The notes under the pieces are model-generated. The model saw nothing but the letters and a program-made list of their open reading frames with translations, ran no database searches and was not told where the DNA came from. The position numbers and the translations under genes are program-made. DNA of 64,000 bases from positions 4,226,411-4,290,410 of the forward strand of contig OZ025875.1 in the NCBI GenBank assembly GCA_964019415.1, in the 5' to 3' direction. Each line of letters starts with the position of its first letter. The first letter of the stretch is position 1. Source of the stretch: Ianthella basta. Lineage: Eukaryota; Porifera; Demospongiae; Verongiida; Ianthellidae. This document shows, piece by piece, positions 48,874-60,900 of this stretch.

Positions 48874-50154
48874 ATCAACAGATACAGCTAGTAAAGGAGG
48901 ACAACTGCTGAAGTAGTATTACACGTGTAAGCTGAAGTTATATACCAGTTGTGTCTTTGCTGCAGCTGGGCCTAGTCACAGGTAGCTATAAATAGCTACT
49001 CACATGAGTGCATATGAAGGGACTTACAGTATTGCACCACATGAACCAAGTGGTTACATCATTGTGTGGTGGCGATCATGTGATGGGCCAGACCATCAAT
49101 TATGTCACTTGGGCGGAGTCAACTATTGCACCACTGATTGCACCACCTTGTGTTTACAGGCGAACAGGAAATGCATGCCATAACACCATTCAATTAATGA
49201 ACTCGTGACTGTCAAAACATGGCTGCCTGCGTACGGTAAACGCATAGATTTTTGCGAAGCAAAATCTGTCTAGAAATTTCGTTGACAAGACTTCAAACTA
49301 AGTGAAAGCTACTCAGATAAGCGGACACTTGCTCCAATAGCATCTTCGGCACCTCCAAGCAGTGTAAATGGCCCTTTGGAACTCTCACAGTTGGCGTTTA
49401 AGGCAGTACTCTAGACCCGGCCCGTGCGTGGACTGGTGACGTACTGATGCACTGCTCCGTTAATTTCAGTTAGCTATGTCAATATACCCTGTGTAGACCC
49501 TCCGTAGAGCGTGGTGGGTGGTCAAAATGCTTACTCCATGACTCCGTGATTGCCACTTGCTCCCACCAGTGAAGATGCGCATCAGCGCTAGCTATACAAG
49601 CTGTTACATGCGTAACAAATTAGTGTTATGTAGTTAGATGGCTGGATGCTCACAGTCACTGGCAAATTTTATTACTGTGTTGCATAAAATTGCATCACCC
49701 TGCTAATTGTGATTGCACACACTCATGAAATTCAATTAAATCATCAGTCAATCTGCATATTTTAGCGCTAGCCCTATGTACATATGGTCCTGTTATTACT
49801 TGTACCATGAAACCTGCTAAGACAGCCACTGTATTCTTGCCATGACGCTTGGTCCACATTTATGTGTATGTACACTGCTGTTTATCTAGCTTGTACAGCG
49901 AGCCTTATGCCAAGCAGGTACATAGCAAGTGTGAGCATGCAGTAACACATAGGCACTATGCGTACAATACCAATCAGTATTTCATTGTACTAACACATTG
50001 TGACGCACAGTATACATAGTGAGTATGCTGCATCATAACTGGACATTTGGACACACAAGAACGGGACAGGTTGGGTCTTGTGCCATACTGTGTGTGTTCT
50101 GCATTCACATGCACTGAAGCAGCAGCCATTAGTGGATTGGTTGTGTGACGTGTG
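48874..50154. other. No gene recognised between FRG1 and dispanin D
   Basis: The 3' end of FRG1 (-) and the upstream side of dispanin D (-) meet here. Only short ORFs without recognisable domains. Confidence 0.5.
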
Positions 50155-53100
50155 TTATTTGCAGTAGCGATCTGCCTTCATCTTGATACGCCTGCAGACA
50201 AAGAACACAGATGGAAAATAGACATTTCATTATCATACATATTCACACTGCATTCACCAAGTCTAGCACAGAGTGCTACAGTCTTCAGCTGTGGCAATAT
50301 GTAGACCAGACGGAAGTGCACACAGATTAGGCAATTCATACACTGTGCAAAGACCATAACAATCCTTACATTAGGTGTGTCATACAGAGCACTCTCAAGG
50401 ACGTGGCATACAGTACAGTACCATACATGTATGTCCGAGCACCACCATTCCACCCACTCACCAGTCTTGAGATTAGCCCCTCCCACCCACTCACCTGTCC
50501 TAGGACTAGCCCCTCCCACCCACTCACCTGTCCTAGGACTAGCCCCTCCCACCCACTCACCTGTCCTAGGACTAGCCCCTCCCACCCACTCACCTGTCCT
50601 TGGACTAGCCCCTCCCACCCACTCACCTGTCCTTGGACTAGCCCCTCCCACCCACTCACCTGTCCTAGGACTAGCCCCTCATACCCACTCACCTGTCCAG
50701 CAGAGCCTCATGCATTTTCCCCTCCCTCTGTGCCTTCTCAAGGTGGCCACGGTCCTCCTGGTTGACCAGAAGATGATGGTCTTGGAAACTCTGGAACCTC
50801 TTCCTGCATGCACAGTGTACAAGATGCACATGTTCATTGTATTACAACCACAGAATTGAAGTGAGGGCTTCTCAGCTGGCTCAGGCATCAGAAAGGGTTG
50901 GTTCTCTAATACCAGCTTCACAACAGGGTTGAAAACCTTGCCAACGTTTCGACCAGATGCTCTGGTCTTCTTCGCCCTGAAGAAGATCAGAGTATCTGGT
51001 CGAAACATCGGCAAGGTTTTCAACCCTGTTGTGAAGCTGGTATTAGAGAACCAACCCTAACCACAGAATTGTTCACTACATGCTCTGATATTATACTGGA
51101 TAATCTAATGATGGTAACACAGGGAGTGACATCATGAAGGAATTTATACATGTTAAAGACATGCACAGCCACAGCACTGCTATGTAGACAATACTTATAG
51201 AGTATTCAAGTTCCTTATAGCCATCGGTAAATGTCCTTCAACTCAAAAGCAGTACACTACTGTAGTAATCTTTACTAGCACACTGTATAGTCATACAATT
51301 ATAGCAGTCTCAAGCACCAGATGTTCATGTGGTTTTGCAGTTTGGTGGAAGGTTTCTCTGCCCTCCCATCCCCCCCCCCCCCAACCACAGGAACGACTGG
51401 CACATTAGACTTCATTTATGCTTAGTACACATAACATGCATACATACACATAATTGACTTCCAAGTCCTCCAGATCCTCTTCTTCTTCATCATCATCATT
51501 CTTCTTCACCTTTTTACTGCTTTTGGGAGCATAAGACCACATCTGGTACATACATTTAATGGAATAGGAAAAGGTGCAAATCTACACTCACACCATCACT
51601 TTTGTCAGTAACCCTGTGCACAGTCACTAGTAGTATTGAAAGCAGCAAACAACGTACTTAGTGATACTGCAAGTTGATGCAAGACATTCCAGTGATGCCG
51701 CTATTCCACTGTAGTACCCAGCAACATGCATGAACCAAGCCCGCTCAAGAATACTATGCAATACCTGGCTTACCTTCACCATTTCCTGCTCCTTTGCCTT
51801 CTCGCTCACAGCCAAGAGCTGCCCTTTGTCAGTCAGTGAGAGGAAGCGGTGGTTGCATGCACACAATGCCATCTTATTCTGCACACCAGTCAGAATATAG
51901 CAAATATACATACAGCAAATATACCTCCTAAACAAAGTGTGTAAGAGACCACACAGTGTCTGTGGGCATCCCTCAATTGCAGTATATTGAACGACTGAGC
52001 AGGGGTACATGCACAAACCTAGGCTGTACGTGTGTAACATGTGAATATGACTCATGTCCATGTACATTAGTGCATTGTGTGTGTTTGGATGAGACAGGCA
52101 TTATATAAAGTGTGCGACTGTGTGTGTAAGGCAAACCTCCTCAAACACAGGCTCCCAGGTCTCTCTTTGCCCAACTGCCTCTGACTTCCCACTCAGTTCT
52201 CCTGCAGAGTCCACACTCAGGTAGCGACCTGCATGCAACAACACAATAAACATAATGTCAGGTAGCGTCTCAGCCAGATGGTAATCTCTGAGATACAAAT
52301 AATGCACAACTTTGGAAATACTCTCAAGGATTGTGTAAATATGATCTACCCTCAATAATAGGATCTGACCACAGGGTTAACCCTCAGGTACCAGCCTATC
52401 ATGTAGTGAATGACTTAACAATGGAGAATCCTTTCAATACTGGTGGGTGGTGATGTGAATGTAGTGGTTAAACCATGACTTAGACAAGAGCAGTAAATCA
52501 GTCCTTGTAGCATTAAAGAGCGAGCAGACACAGTCTAAGTACTGTACATGTATTAATTATATAGCAATGCTTTGTAGTACTAAATATTAAAGGCTACAAA
52601 ATCCAGAGCACAGACTATGATTGCACAATTCTAATTCTGTAAACTTTGAAATTTGCCAAACTACAATAACCATCTCAAGTCTGCTCACAGTAGAGACACA
52701 ACAGGCCATCAACACTGTCAGGTCACCATATGCAGTTGTAAAACGTACTGTAACACAGTATGGTACTCTCCTTTGTACATTTAAGCATGCAAACTGCATG
52801 ACACTTACCACATAATACATACAGTGTTATACTGCACACTACACCATGCCTAGAGATACATATCAGGTACCCAGTGCGACCCACCATATCCAGACTTCAT
52901 GGCCAGCTTGGTCTCAGATATCTTAACCACCGTGAAGATCTGCTCAGGCTGTGGACCATCTGTGGACATGTACAAGGAACACACGGCAACAAAACAGCAC
53001 ATTTCCCTCCTCTACACCATCCACTGCCATTAACTGGAGTCCAGTCCAGACACACTATGGGAATTCCAATGCATTAACACCTAGTCACATGTCCACCCCT

Positions 53101-54271
53101 TGGGTCTCCACATGCCTATTATTACACAATTGTAGAGAAATAGAGGTGAATATGGAACAAATAGCGTGCATAGAATTAGAGGCTAGACGAGCGACTAACT
53201 TACACTTACCTAAATTGCACGGCTGCACAGAAAATTTTCCAGTGTCCTATATATAGAGTGGAAGAATAACACAATAGCTGATGATGCCATTACTTGCAGG
53301 GTTGATGGTGGTTGACAAGCATGCTAACGCACTTCTGCAAAAATGCACTCTCCATTATGCATCTCCAAGTATATCTTTTCTTTGAGGTCCTCAAACATGC
53401 CCACTCTATACCAAACACCTGCACACAAAGAACATGGAATAGGATAACACATGAGGTTAGAGACAAGATCACAACAATCACTGCAGTACACACTTCACTG
53501 TCACCATCACATCTGTAAAGTACTGTACCCAGAACTGTGGTAACACTGCTTGCAGGCTGTCATCATCATTTGGATTAATACTCGAGAACAGATAAGCAGC
53601 GTATGGAACCAGGGCTCCAATTCTAGTATACCACACTATCATTTCCCTTCTGGATCATGCATAACACACAGCATATACAGTTGAAACACAGGCGGCCATT
53701 ATTTTAAATTGAAAAAATTGAACCTCTTGCATAACAGAGTGCTGCCGTGATACCATATAGTACAGTGAATGATTACCATTACTGTCATGTACGCTCAGAC
53801 CTAGTGCACATGTGCAGCTGTTATCTTGCAGCTGCACCAGCAGGAGACACAAGGAGACGTAGAGCATGAAGTAAGCAATATCTCGCAATACAGACGTTCG
53901 CTTGTAGCCTTAACCCTTAATACTTAGATCTAACAAATATATAGAGGTACTATCATAGCTACATACACTAACAAGAACCCACCAAATCGCACCATGCTGG
54001 GGTCAGAGCCGCTGGGCTCCGTCTCTGATTTCCGTCTCTTGTGCTTCAGCCTGGGTACGAAGTTTAAGCATGCACAGTACTGGGTATGAATTATATTAAT
54101 GAAGTAGCTATAGCCTATATCCTTAACCTTAACGCAGCACGCCATATATATTTATAGGAACATATGGCATAGGTACGTGAGTATATGGACATCTCACTTC
54201 TTCGTCGATTTTGAACCACTCTGTCCCTTTAGTTTGAGTTTTCCCAACCTCACTTTCGAGTATTCCGCCAT
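50155..54271 (-). CDS. FRG1: FRG1 homologue
   Basis: FRG1 is a nuclear/nucleolar, actin-bundling and spliceosome-associated protein with a fascin-like beta-trefoil. Ten exons close in phase at 251 residues plus stop (human about 258): 54271-54198, 54050-53983, 53418-53333, 53222-53210 (13-base microexon), 52959-52885, 52228-52137, 51878-51774, 51542-51448, 50803-50693, 50191-50155. The start reads [16 protein letters not shown] and matches the vertebrate start. The Lys-rich linker, [63 protein letters not shown], a KK-rich/acidic stretch, [15 protein letters not shown] and the KADRYCK end all fit the family. The CLC stop lies only 175 bases upstream on the same strand. The donor of exon 9 lies inside a 33-bp tandem repeat. 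Confidence 0.93.
50447..50699. repeat. 33-bp minisatellite, about 8 units, containing splice donors
   Basis: A TCACCTGTCC landmark recurs every 33 bases at 50491, 50524, 50557, 50590, 50623, 50656 and 50689, with a diverged unit at 50458. On the coding strand each of the seven good units contains GGACAG|GTGAGTGGG. The 50689 unit is the real donor of FRG1 exon 9 and the others are copies downstream in the intron. Units of 33 keep the frame open as repeated [11 protein letters not shown], but this is not a gene. Confidence 0.92.
50894..51058. mobile_element. Hairpin element with hammerhead-like core
   Basis: Arms 50894-50972 and 50979-51058 are near-perfect inverted copies around a 6-base loop, in an FRG1 intron. 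The right arm contains GCC-CTGAAGA (50974-50983), a GATCAG/CTGGTC stem and GAAACATCGGC, resembling the conserved boxes of a hammerhead ribozyme. Shares GTCGAAAC with the 9766-9975 hairpin. Confidence 0.75.
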
Positions 54272-54446
54272 TTTATAGTCGCGTCACAAGGGGAAATCCC
54301 CTCTACTACCTGTCAAGAATGTAGTACATAATGAATTATGCCTTAGCAGCTTAGCTTGTCCTGGCCTATGCACACATACAGTGCTGGGGTAGGAAAATAG
54401 ATACATACATATGTAGCTGAAAGTGGTTTCATAACATGTGCCTTTG

Positions 54447-54600
54447 CTAGTGGTACTTAATTTTGGCTGAGGTTCTGTGCTTTGTGACTGTTAAGTGTCT
54501 GAGGATGTCCTTCTTGGTAATGATGCCAAGCAGTTTCCTGTAGAGATACAACAGACATTAATGGTTGTAGGAAGATTGCAGTATATCGTGTTTGTGCACA

Positions 54601-54674
<74 letters not shown>

Positions 54675-54730
54675 ACACACCAGTACACACATACACACAC
54701 GCACACACACATGCACACCACACACCAGTA

Positions 54731-54802
<72 letters not shown>

Positions 54803-54875
54803 CCGCACACGCACACACACACACACACACGCACACACACACATACATGCACACCACACACCAGTACACACATAC

Positions 54876-54920
<45 letters not shown>

Positions 54921-57851
54921 CCGCACACGCACACGCACACACACGCACGCACACACACACACCACTTTACCCTGCCTACCACCTACGTATAGCTGTACTC
55001 AATATCAACTCATACAAATGACACACAATGGTAAAGGAGGTGTGGCTAACCAGACTGTGAAGTAAACCCAAGAACAGGCTCTTCCAGTGACTCTGTCAAA
55101 GCTAAAGTACAAACCTGCCCAAAGAGTTGGCTGTACAGGTGAAGATTCACCACTGCCACTAATAGTGAGGCAAGTTTCATAGTGCACGGGCCTCACTTCC
55201 TGAAAAGAACTTGGTCCAAACGTACTCCACATTTGCATTGCCCTGCCCCCCCAAGCATGCCCAGTGCACTGCTACAAGTGGTACTCCTCACCCATTCCTT
55301 GTAACCAAGACCTGTCTCAGACCCATCTTCCTGAATATCTCCAACACTCGCTCCATTGGCGTCTCCTCTGAAATGACAGTCGGGCACTGCAGGGGAGGGG
55401 GAGGGGGCAGCAGCAGACATGATAGGAGCTATGCACAGTGGATAGCTGACCAGCTGCAGTCACTGTAGGTACACCATAAACACCTCTCCCGCCTGCAGTT
55501 CAGTGCTCTCTCGAGGCTGCTTTTGAATGGTACAGCGCCCTTCTTCCTCCCTTAAGAGCCCTCCTTAACACATACAATGGGGCACTGTTATGTGTCCCCT
55601 CCTGTAATGGTAGCACTAATCATGTGGTGTGGGCAATGGCATTCACATGGGCAACACATGCACTGTGTCATGAGGCTCTTCCCGTACGTATGGAGCTGCT
55701 GCACATTGCACAGGAAGGTGACACCGTCTACCACACCCATCACCCATTACAAGTAGGAAATAATTAAAACTGCAACTCCTTTTGATAAGACTGTCTCAAC
55801 CATATTCACAACTATGATTCGATAGAGGTTCATATATTGACAACTAATAACATTCATCAGCAGCACTTTCAATATAATTATGTACCTCAATACACTCTAA
55901 AATAAAACTGCAATAGACACATTGACTGCATCTTATTCTACAGACACACAAAACAGAACAGCATAGCAGTGGTAGAAATAACGGTCGGTCATCTGTCAAT
56001 TTCCGAGCATTTAAGTTGAATGACTGTGCACTATTTCAAGTGGTCAGTAAAGCAACCGATCAGATTATTCAGCCTAAACCTTGACCAATATTCCCCAAAG
56101 GACTTCCATGTTACTGTTTATTGGATGAAGGGTACTAAGGACAATTTTGTGAAGTACAGACTAGTAAACTAGCACTTAATCCATAAATGCTGTCTTCGCT
56201 TGGTGGCCATCTTATTGTGACGTTTGCATAGCGCTACGTGCAGGGTGTGACGTCACATCCTGTCACAGTGGCTGACATTGTGCAGGCTGCAACCGCACTG
56301 CACACTACCACAGCCAGCTCATATTACGTTGTTTTACACAACAGCTTTCACTTGAGTGGGAGTGGCATGTTTGTGGACCGCAATTTCGGAACCAGTGCCC
56401 AGGAAGTTTGCCTTGTTTCCTTGAACAGTGTTACTATTTCCAGTAGTGACACTACTGTGCATCCTAGGAGATTGGAACTGTTCCAATTTGTAGTCCATTT
56501 GCCTTGCATCAACAGTACATAACAATGTTGTAAAGAAGGCAAGGCTTCCTAGGAGACACAATTCCAATCGACCCGACAAAATGTACGTAAATGGCTGAAC
56601 AAAATGAGGAGTGCTTGGACATATGACTGCACAACCACAAAACCTTATTCCCACCTCTGGCATAGGACAGCACTGCATGCCAGCACCTGCAACAGCTATG
56701 CATATGTATGCGTGTTGCGATTACGTATGTACACATCTCACCATGTCTACAAACCCTCTGAGGTTGACCGCAGAACCTGAGGGTGAGTTGGCTGTTGCTC
56801 CGAACCGACCTGACTGGTCAAGGAAGAGCACCAACGAGTCATTGTCAACTACATCACTGCTTTTCTGGATCTGGTCTGATGGCCGGGCAGGAGGACAGAA
56901 GAGGAGACCTCTGACAGAAGTACTACCAGCACAGTCTACTCATCACCACAGTCACACAGAGCACATACACTAAGAGCATAATAATATCTGGTTCCCTTCT
57001 CCCTCACCCAAAGCAAAGATGATGTCCTTCCGTGTAATGTAGCCTGCCAGTATAGGGGAGTCCCTTGAAATAACACAGGGAAAGCCAAAGTAGTCTGTGT
57101 CCTCCAAGAGGTCCACTGAGGCAAACAGACAGACAATATGCACGCATGTCAGCTCTAGCCACAAGGTGAGCATCAACGAGTCATTGTCAACTACTATTGT
57201 GTAGAGTAATTTGGGCCATTCACAGGTACAAAGTTGAGTGTCCACACACACCTAGATTGCGAATGGTGCAGCTCTCCACATAAAGGCACTCCAAAGGTCT
57301 GTCCCCTTGTCTGCAGAGTGTGTAAGATAGCAGTGAGGAGAGGGCTGAAGCAGACAACACAGATACTGTACAAGCAATGAGACTGCAATCAAAGATACAA
57401 ACAACTGCCCACCCATTGATCTCAATACATACAGTATACTGTAACACTTCAATTGTCACTACAACAGATACAACTACCACACATTCAATGCACTCATTTA
57501 CAGCCAAGTATGTACATACATACACACATATACACACCGGACTTCGGTATGCCAGCTAGTTATCATGCTGGTGCCTGGGGCTCACTGTGGCTTCATGACA
57601 TCTGCTGCTACAGACTCCAGTGTGTACTCCTCCTTGCTGTCCAGGAAAGGGTAGCCATTGAGGATGATGTGTGCGTCATAGCTAGTTGGGCTGGGGTCAA
57701 GGAGGCACTGGAGAAGGTGCTGTATCGCACAGACATATCCACTCAACACACCCACACACATAACACACACAATACACAAGCACTCACCTATCAACATTAT
57801 CAAACACACACTCTCTCACACACACGCACGCACGCACACACACACACACAT

Positions 57852-57948
<97 letters not shown>

Positions 57949-60900
57949 CACGCACGCACGCACACACACACACAACACATGTGCCTGGTCCTAGCTGAGC
58001 ACAGCTACAGAGTGCAGTGTGGATACATTCCATCCTTGACGATGGCATCCCCCACCCACTTGCTGACCATCACAGCCACCATGATTGGAACAATGTAGTC
58101 GAGACCACCCGTCAGCTCAAACATGATCACAACCAGGGAGACTGGAGGGTGGGAGGAGCAGGGAGAAGTGGGAGGGGCAGGAGGGGTGGGAGCAGTGGGA
58201 GGGGCAGGAGGGGTTGGTGAGAGGGAGGAGGACCATACAGGCTATTACCCCATGGATAGTCATCATGACACACTATTAATGACAATTATGCAGGGTGCAA
58301 TGCACAAATTAAAGGTCTTACCCGTCATCCTGGTCACTCCCCCTAGTGAGGCCGCCGCCCCCACCATTGCATAGAGACCTGGAGTGACACAACTTGACTT
58401 CGGAGAACAGAACAACCTAAAGAATCCACTCTCTCTGTACGTGCTATGGGAGGGGAGGGGAGGGGGAGAGGGAGGAGAGGGGGAGGGGAGGGGGAGGGGA
58501 GGGGAGGGGGTGAGGGAAGGGGGATGGAGTGGGTTGCACTTGAGCACTTTGTCAATTAACTCTATCCATCAACCGACTCTGATGTCCCCTGTCCACATGT
58601 GTGCACGCTGTGCACTCACTACGACAGCTGCTCCACCAAGACCCCCATAATGCGACCCGCACAAGCACCCACAAACATGGACGGGATGAAGAGACCAGCA
58701 GGGACCTGCAGCACAAGGCAGGAGGGCAGTCAATTGTAGTCAGAGACTTAGCAGTAAACACTCACAGCACTACGTAGTGACCACAGGCACTACAAACTCC
58801 AAGACATACTACACTATTTCATTCAATACTGTGCACCACACTGTTCCCCCTTCCCTCCCTTCCCCCTCCCCTCTCCTTCCCCTCCCCTTCTCTCCCTCTC
58901 CCATCTCCCTTTCTCTCCCCTCCCCTCCCTACTCCCCTCCCCTCCCATTCCCCATCCCCTCCCATTCCTCCTCACCTCACCTCCCCTTCCCCCTCCCCTC
59001 CCCCCTTCCATCTCCCTTTCCCTCCCCTTCCCTTCCTCCTCCCCTTCTCCTTCCCTCCCCTCCCCTCCCCTCCCCTCCCTTCCCCCTCCCCTCCTCCTTC
59101 CCCCCACCCACCTTCATGCCATATGTGAACACAGTGAGTATCCCCCTGGCCAGGCCAGCCAGAGCTAGCTGCCACAGTGTGTTCCACACTGGTGCCAGTG
59201 CCTGTGTGTCGTGGTACAGCTCTTCAGCAGGCAGATCAGTTCGGTTGTACTCACTGCGTGGGGAGAGAGAGGGGCAGCAACTGCAGCACAGTCACACACA
59301 CAAAGTGTAACAACTACAACTGGCCTAGAAACTGAAGTAAACACAGCAGGGAGTACCACTGTCCCACAGCGCACATGTCCTTATCTCTCTCCCCTTCCTC
59401 CCCTCCTCCCACCTATCCCACTCCCCCTCCCCTCCCTACCACAGTGGCGTGTTGTCCTCTCCACTGCACTGCGCAAAGAGAAGGCGAATGAGGTCAGAAG
59501 AGCTCATCCGAGTGAAGGGGTTTGGGTAGTTGACAAGACCTGTCACCATGGCAACAATAGCAATCTACACAACAGCAAAGGATAAGAAGTACAGTGAAAC
59601 TTGTCTAAGACAGCCATCTCTGGCTCTGGTCCAGTTCTAACTGATCTTTACAGAGAGGTGGCTGCCCTACAGAGATAGATTGCACAGCTTTAGTGCTATT
59701 TGGGGCTAGGAAGGTTTGCTGTTTTAGAGGGGTGTGCTGCCTAACACAGTGACCACCTTAGACAGGTTCCACTATATTAACATGACATGTCCACAGCAGA
59801 TACACATACAAATACACACACAAGTACACATAGAGCTAAGTACCATGGCCTATTAGTATACGCATGTACGTATGTGTGGCTACATCCGCTCTCCACCCTC
59901 AAAAAGACATCATTAACTGCACAAGGATGACATGTACTGTAGGCATAGTAAGCTATTCACTGCAGAGTTGGAGGATGGCTACAAACGTAACCAGCCGCAA
60001 TGTCTCAGCTATTTCGTGCATCATTAAAGTACCGTAACTATCAATGCTAACCACACTTGTCTGCACTCCTGTCTAATGCACAATTTGTTGTATGGTGGAC
60101 ACTGCTCTCCTCACCCCACACTTCAACCCCTCACCCCACACTTCAACCCCTCACCCCACACTTCATCCCCTCACACACACACACTTCCCTCCACACTGTT
60201 CCCACTTATGCATATTCACATAAACATACATACCTCAATTACAGGGATGGGCTGTCTTGACAGCTTCCACTGTCTGAATTTGGACCAGAGCACATTCCCT
60301 TTGATGAAGACTGCACCAAAGACACCCTACACAGATAACACACAACACAACATTATAAAGAGTACAATGTAAACACACACAGTGCACCAGATGCAACACA
60401 GCACAACATACAGTGTAGAAGAGACAAGTGTGTGCAATGCCATCCATGCATGCACATTGCCACTACACACACTTACACACACTACACAAACACCTGCATT
60501 CAATCATTGCTGGTCTTCCCACACCAGATAGAATACACCCATCAAACACTGCATGTTCTGTGCTCCACTGAACACAGACTATGGTGCGTGTGTGTGGGGA
60601 GGGAGGACTCCATCCAAACATCACTCAACTGGCACCGGGTGGCAGCCTCATGAGCTGCTAGCATCTCTCAAACTCACCCCAAACACTCCAAGGGCTGCAA
60701 AGGGCACCAGCTCAAAGATGTGCCAAGAGTTGCTGTGGTTGACACTGAAGAGGGCCACGCTCCCAGTGAAGTAAGGGTTGAGCAGGCTCAGAGTGAACAC
60801 GGCAGCCAGTGCTGCAAAGAAGGATCTCCACAGGGTCTTGTGAGGGAAGTAGTATGATGCCTACAGGTGAGAGGGGGAGTGGGCTAGGGGGAGGGGCAGA

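Noticed and set aside
50447-50699. CRISPR-like array
   Set aside because: Units are contiguous, without distinct spacers, in an intron of an animal gene: a minisatellite.
50377-50859. Pro-rich 160-codon ORF made of repeated [11 protein letters not shown]
   Set aside because: Frame kept open only because the minisatellite unit is 33 bases; it is antisense to FRG1.
58777-59310. Ser/Pro-rich 177-codon ORF and its Gly/Arg/Glu-rich complement
   Set aside because: Both come from the polypyrimidine tract in a CLC intron; part overlaps CLC exon 7 in antisense.
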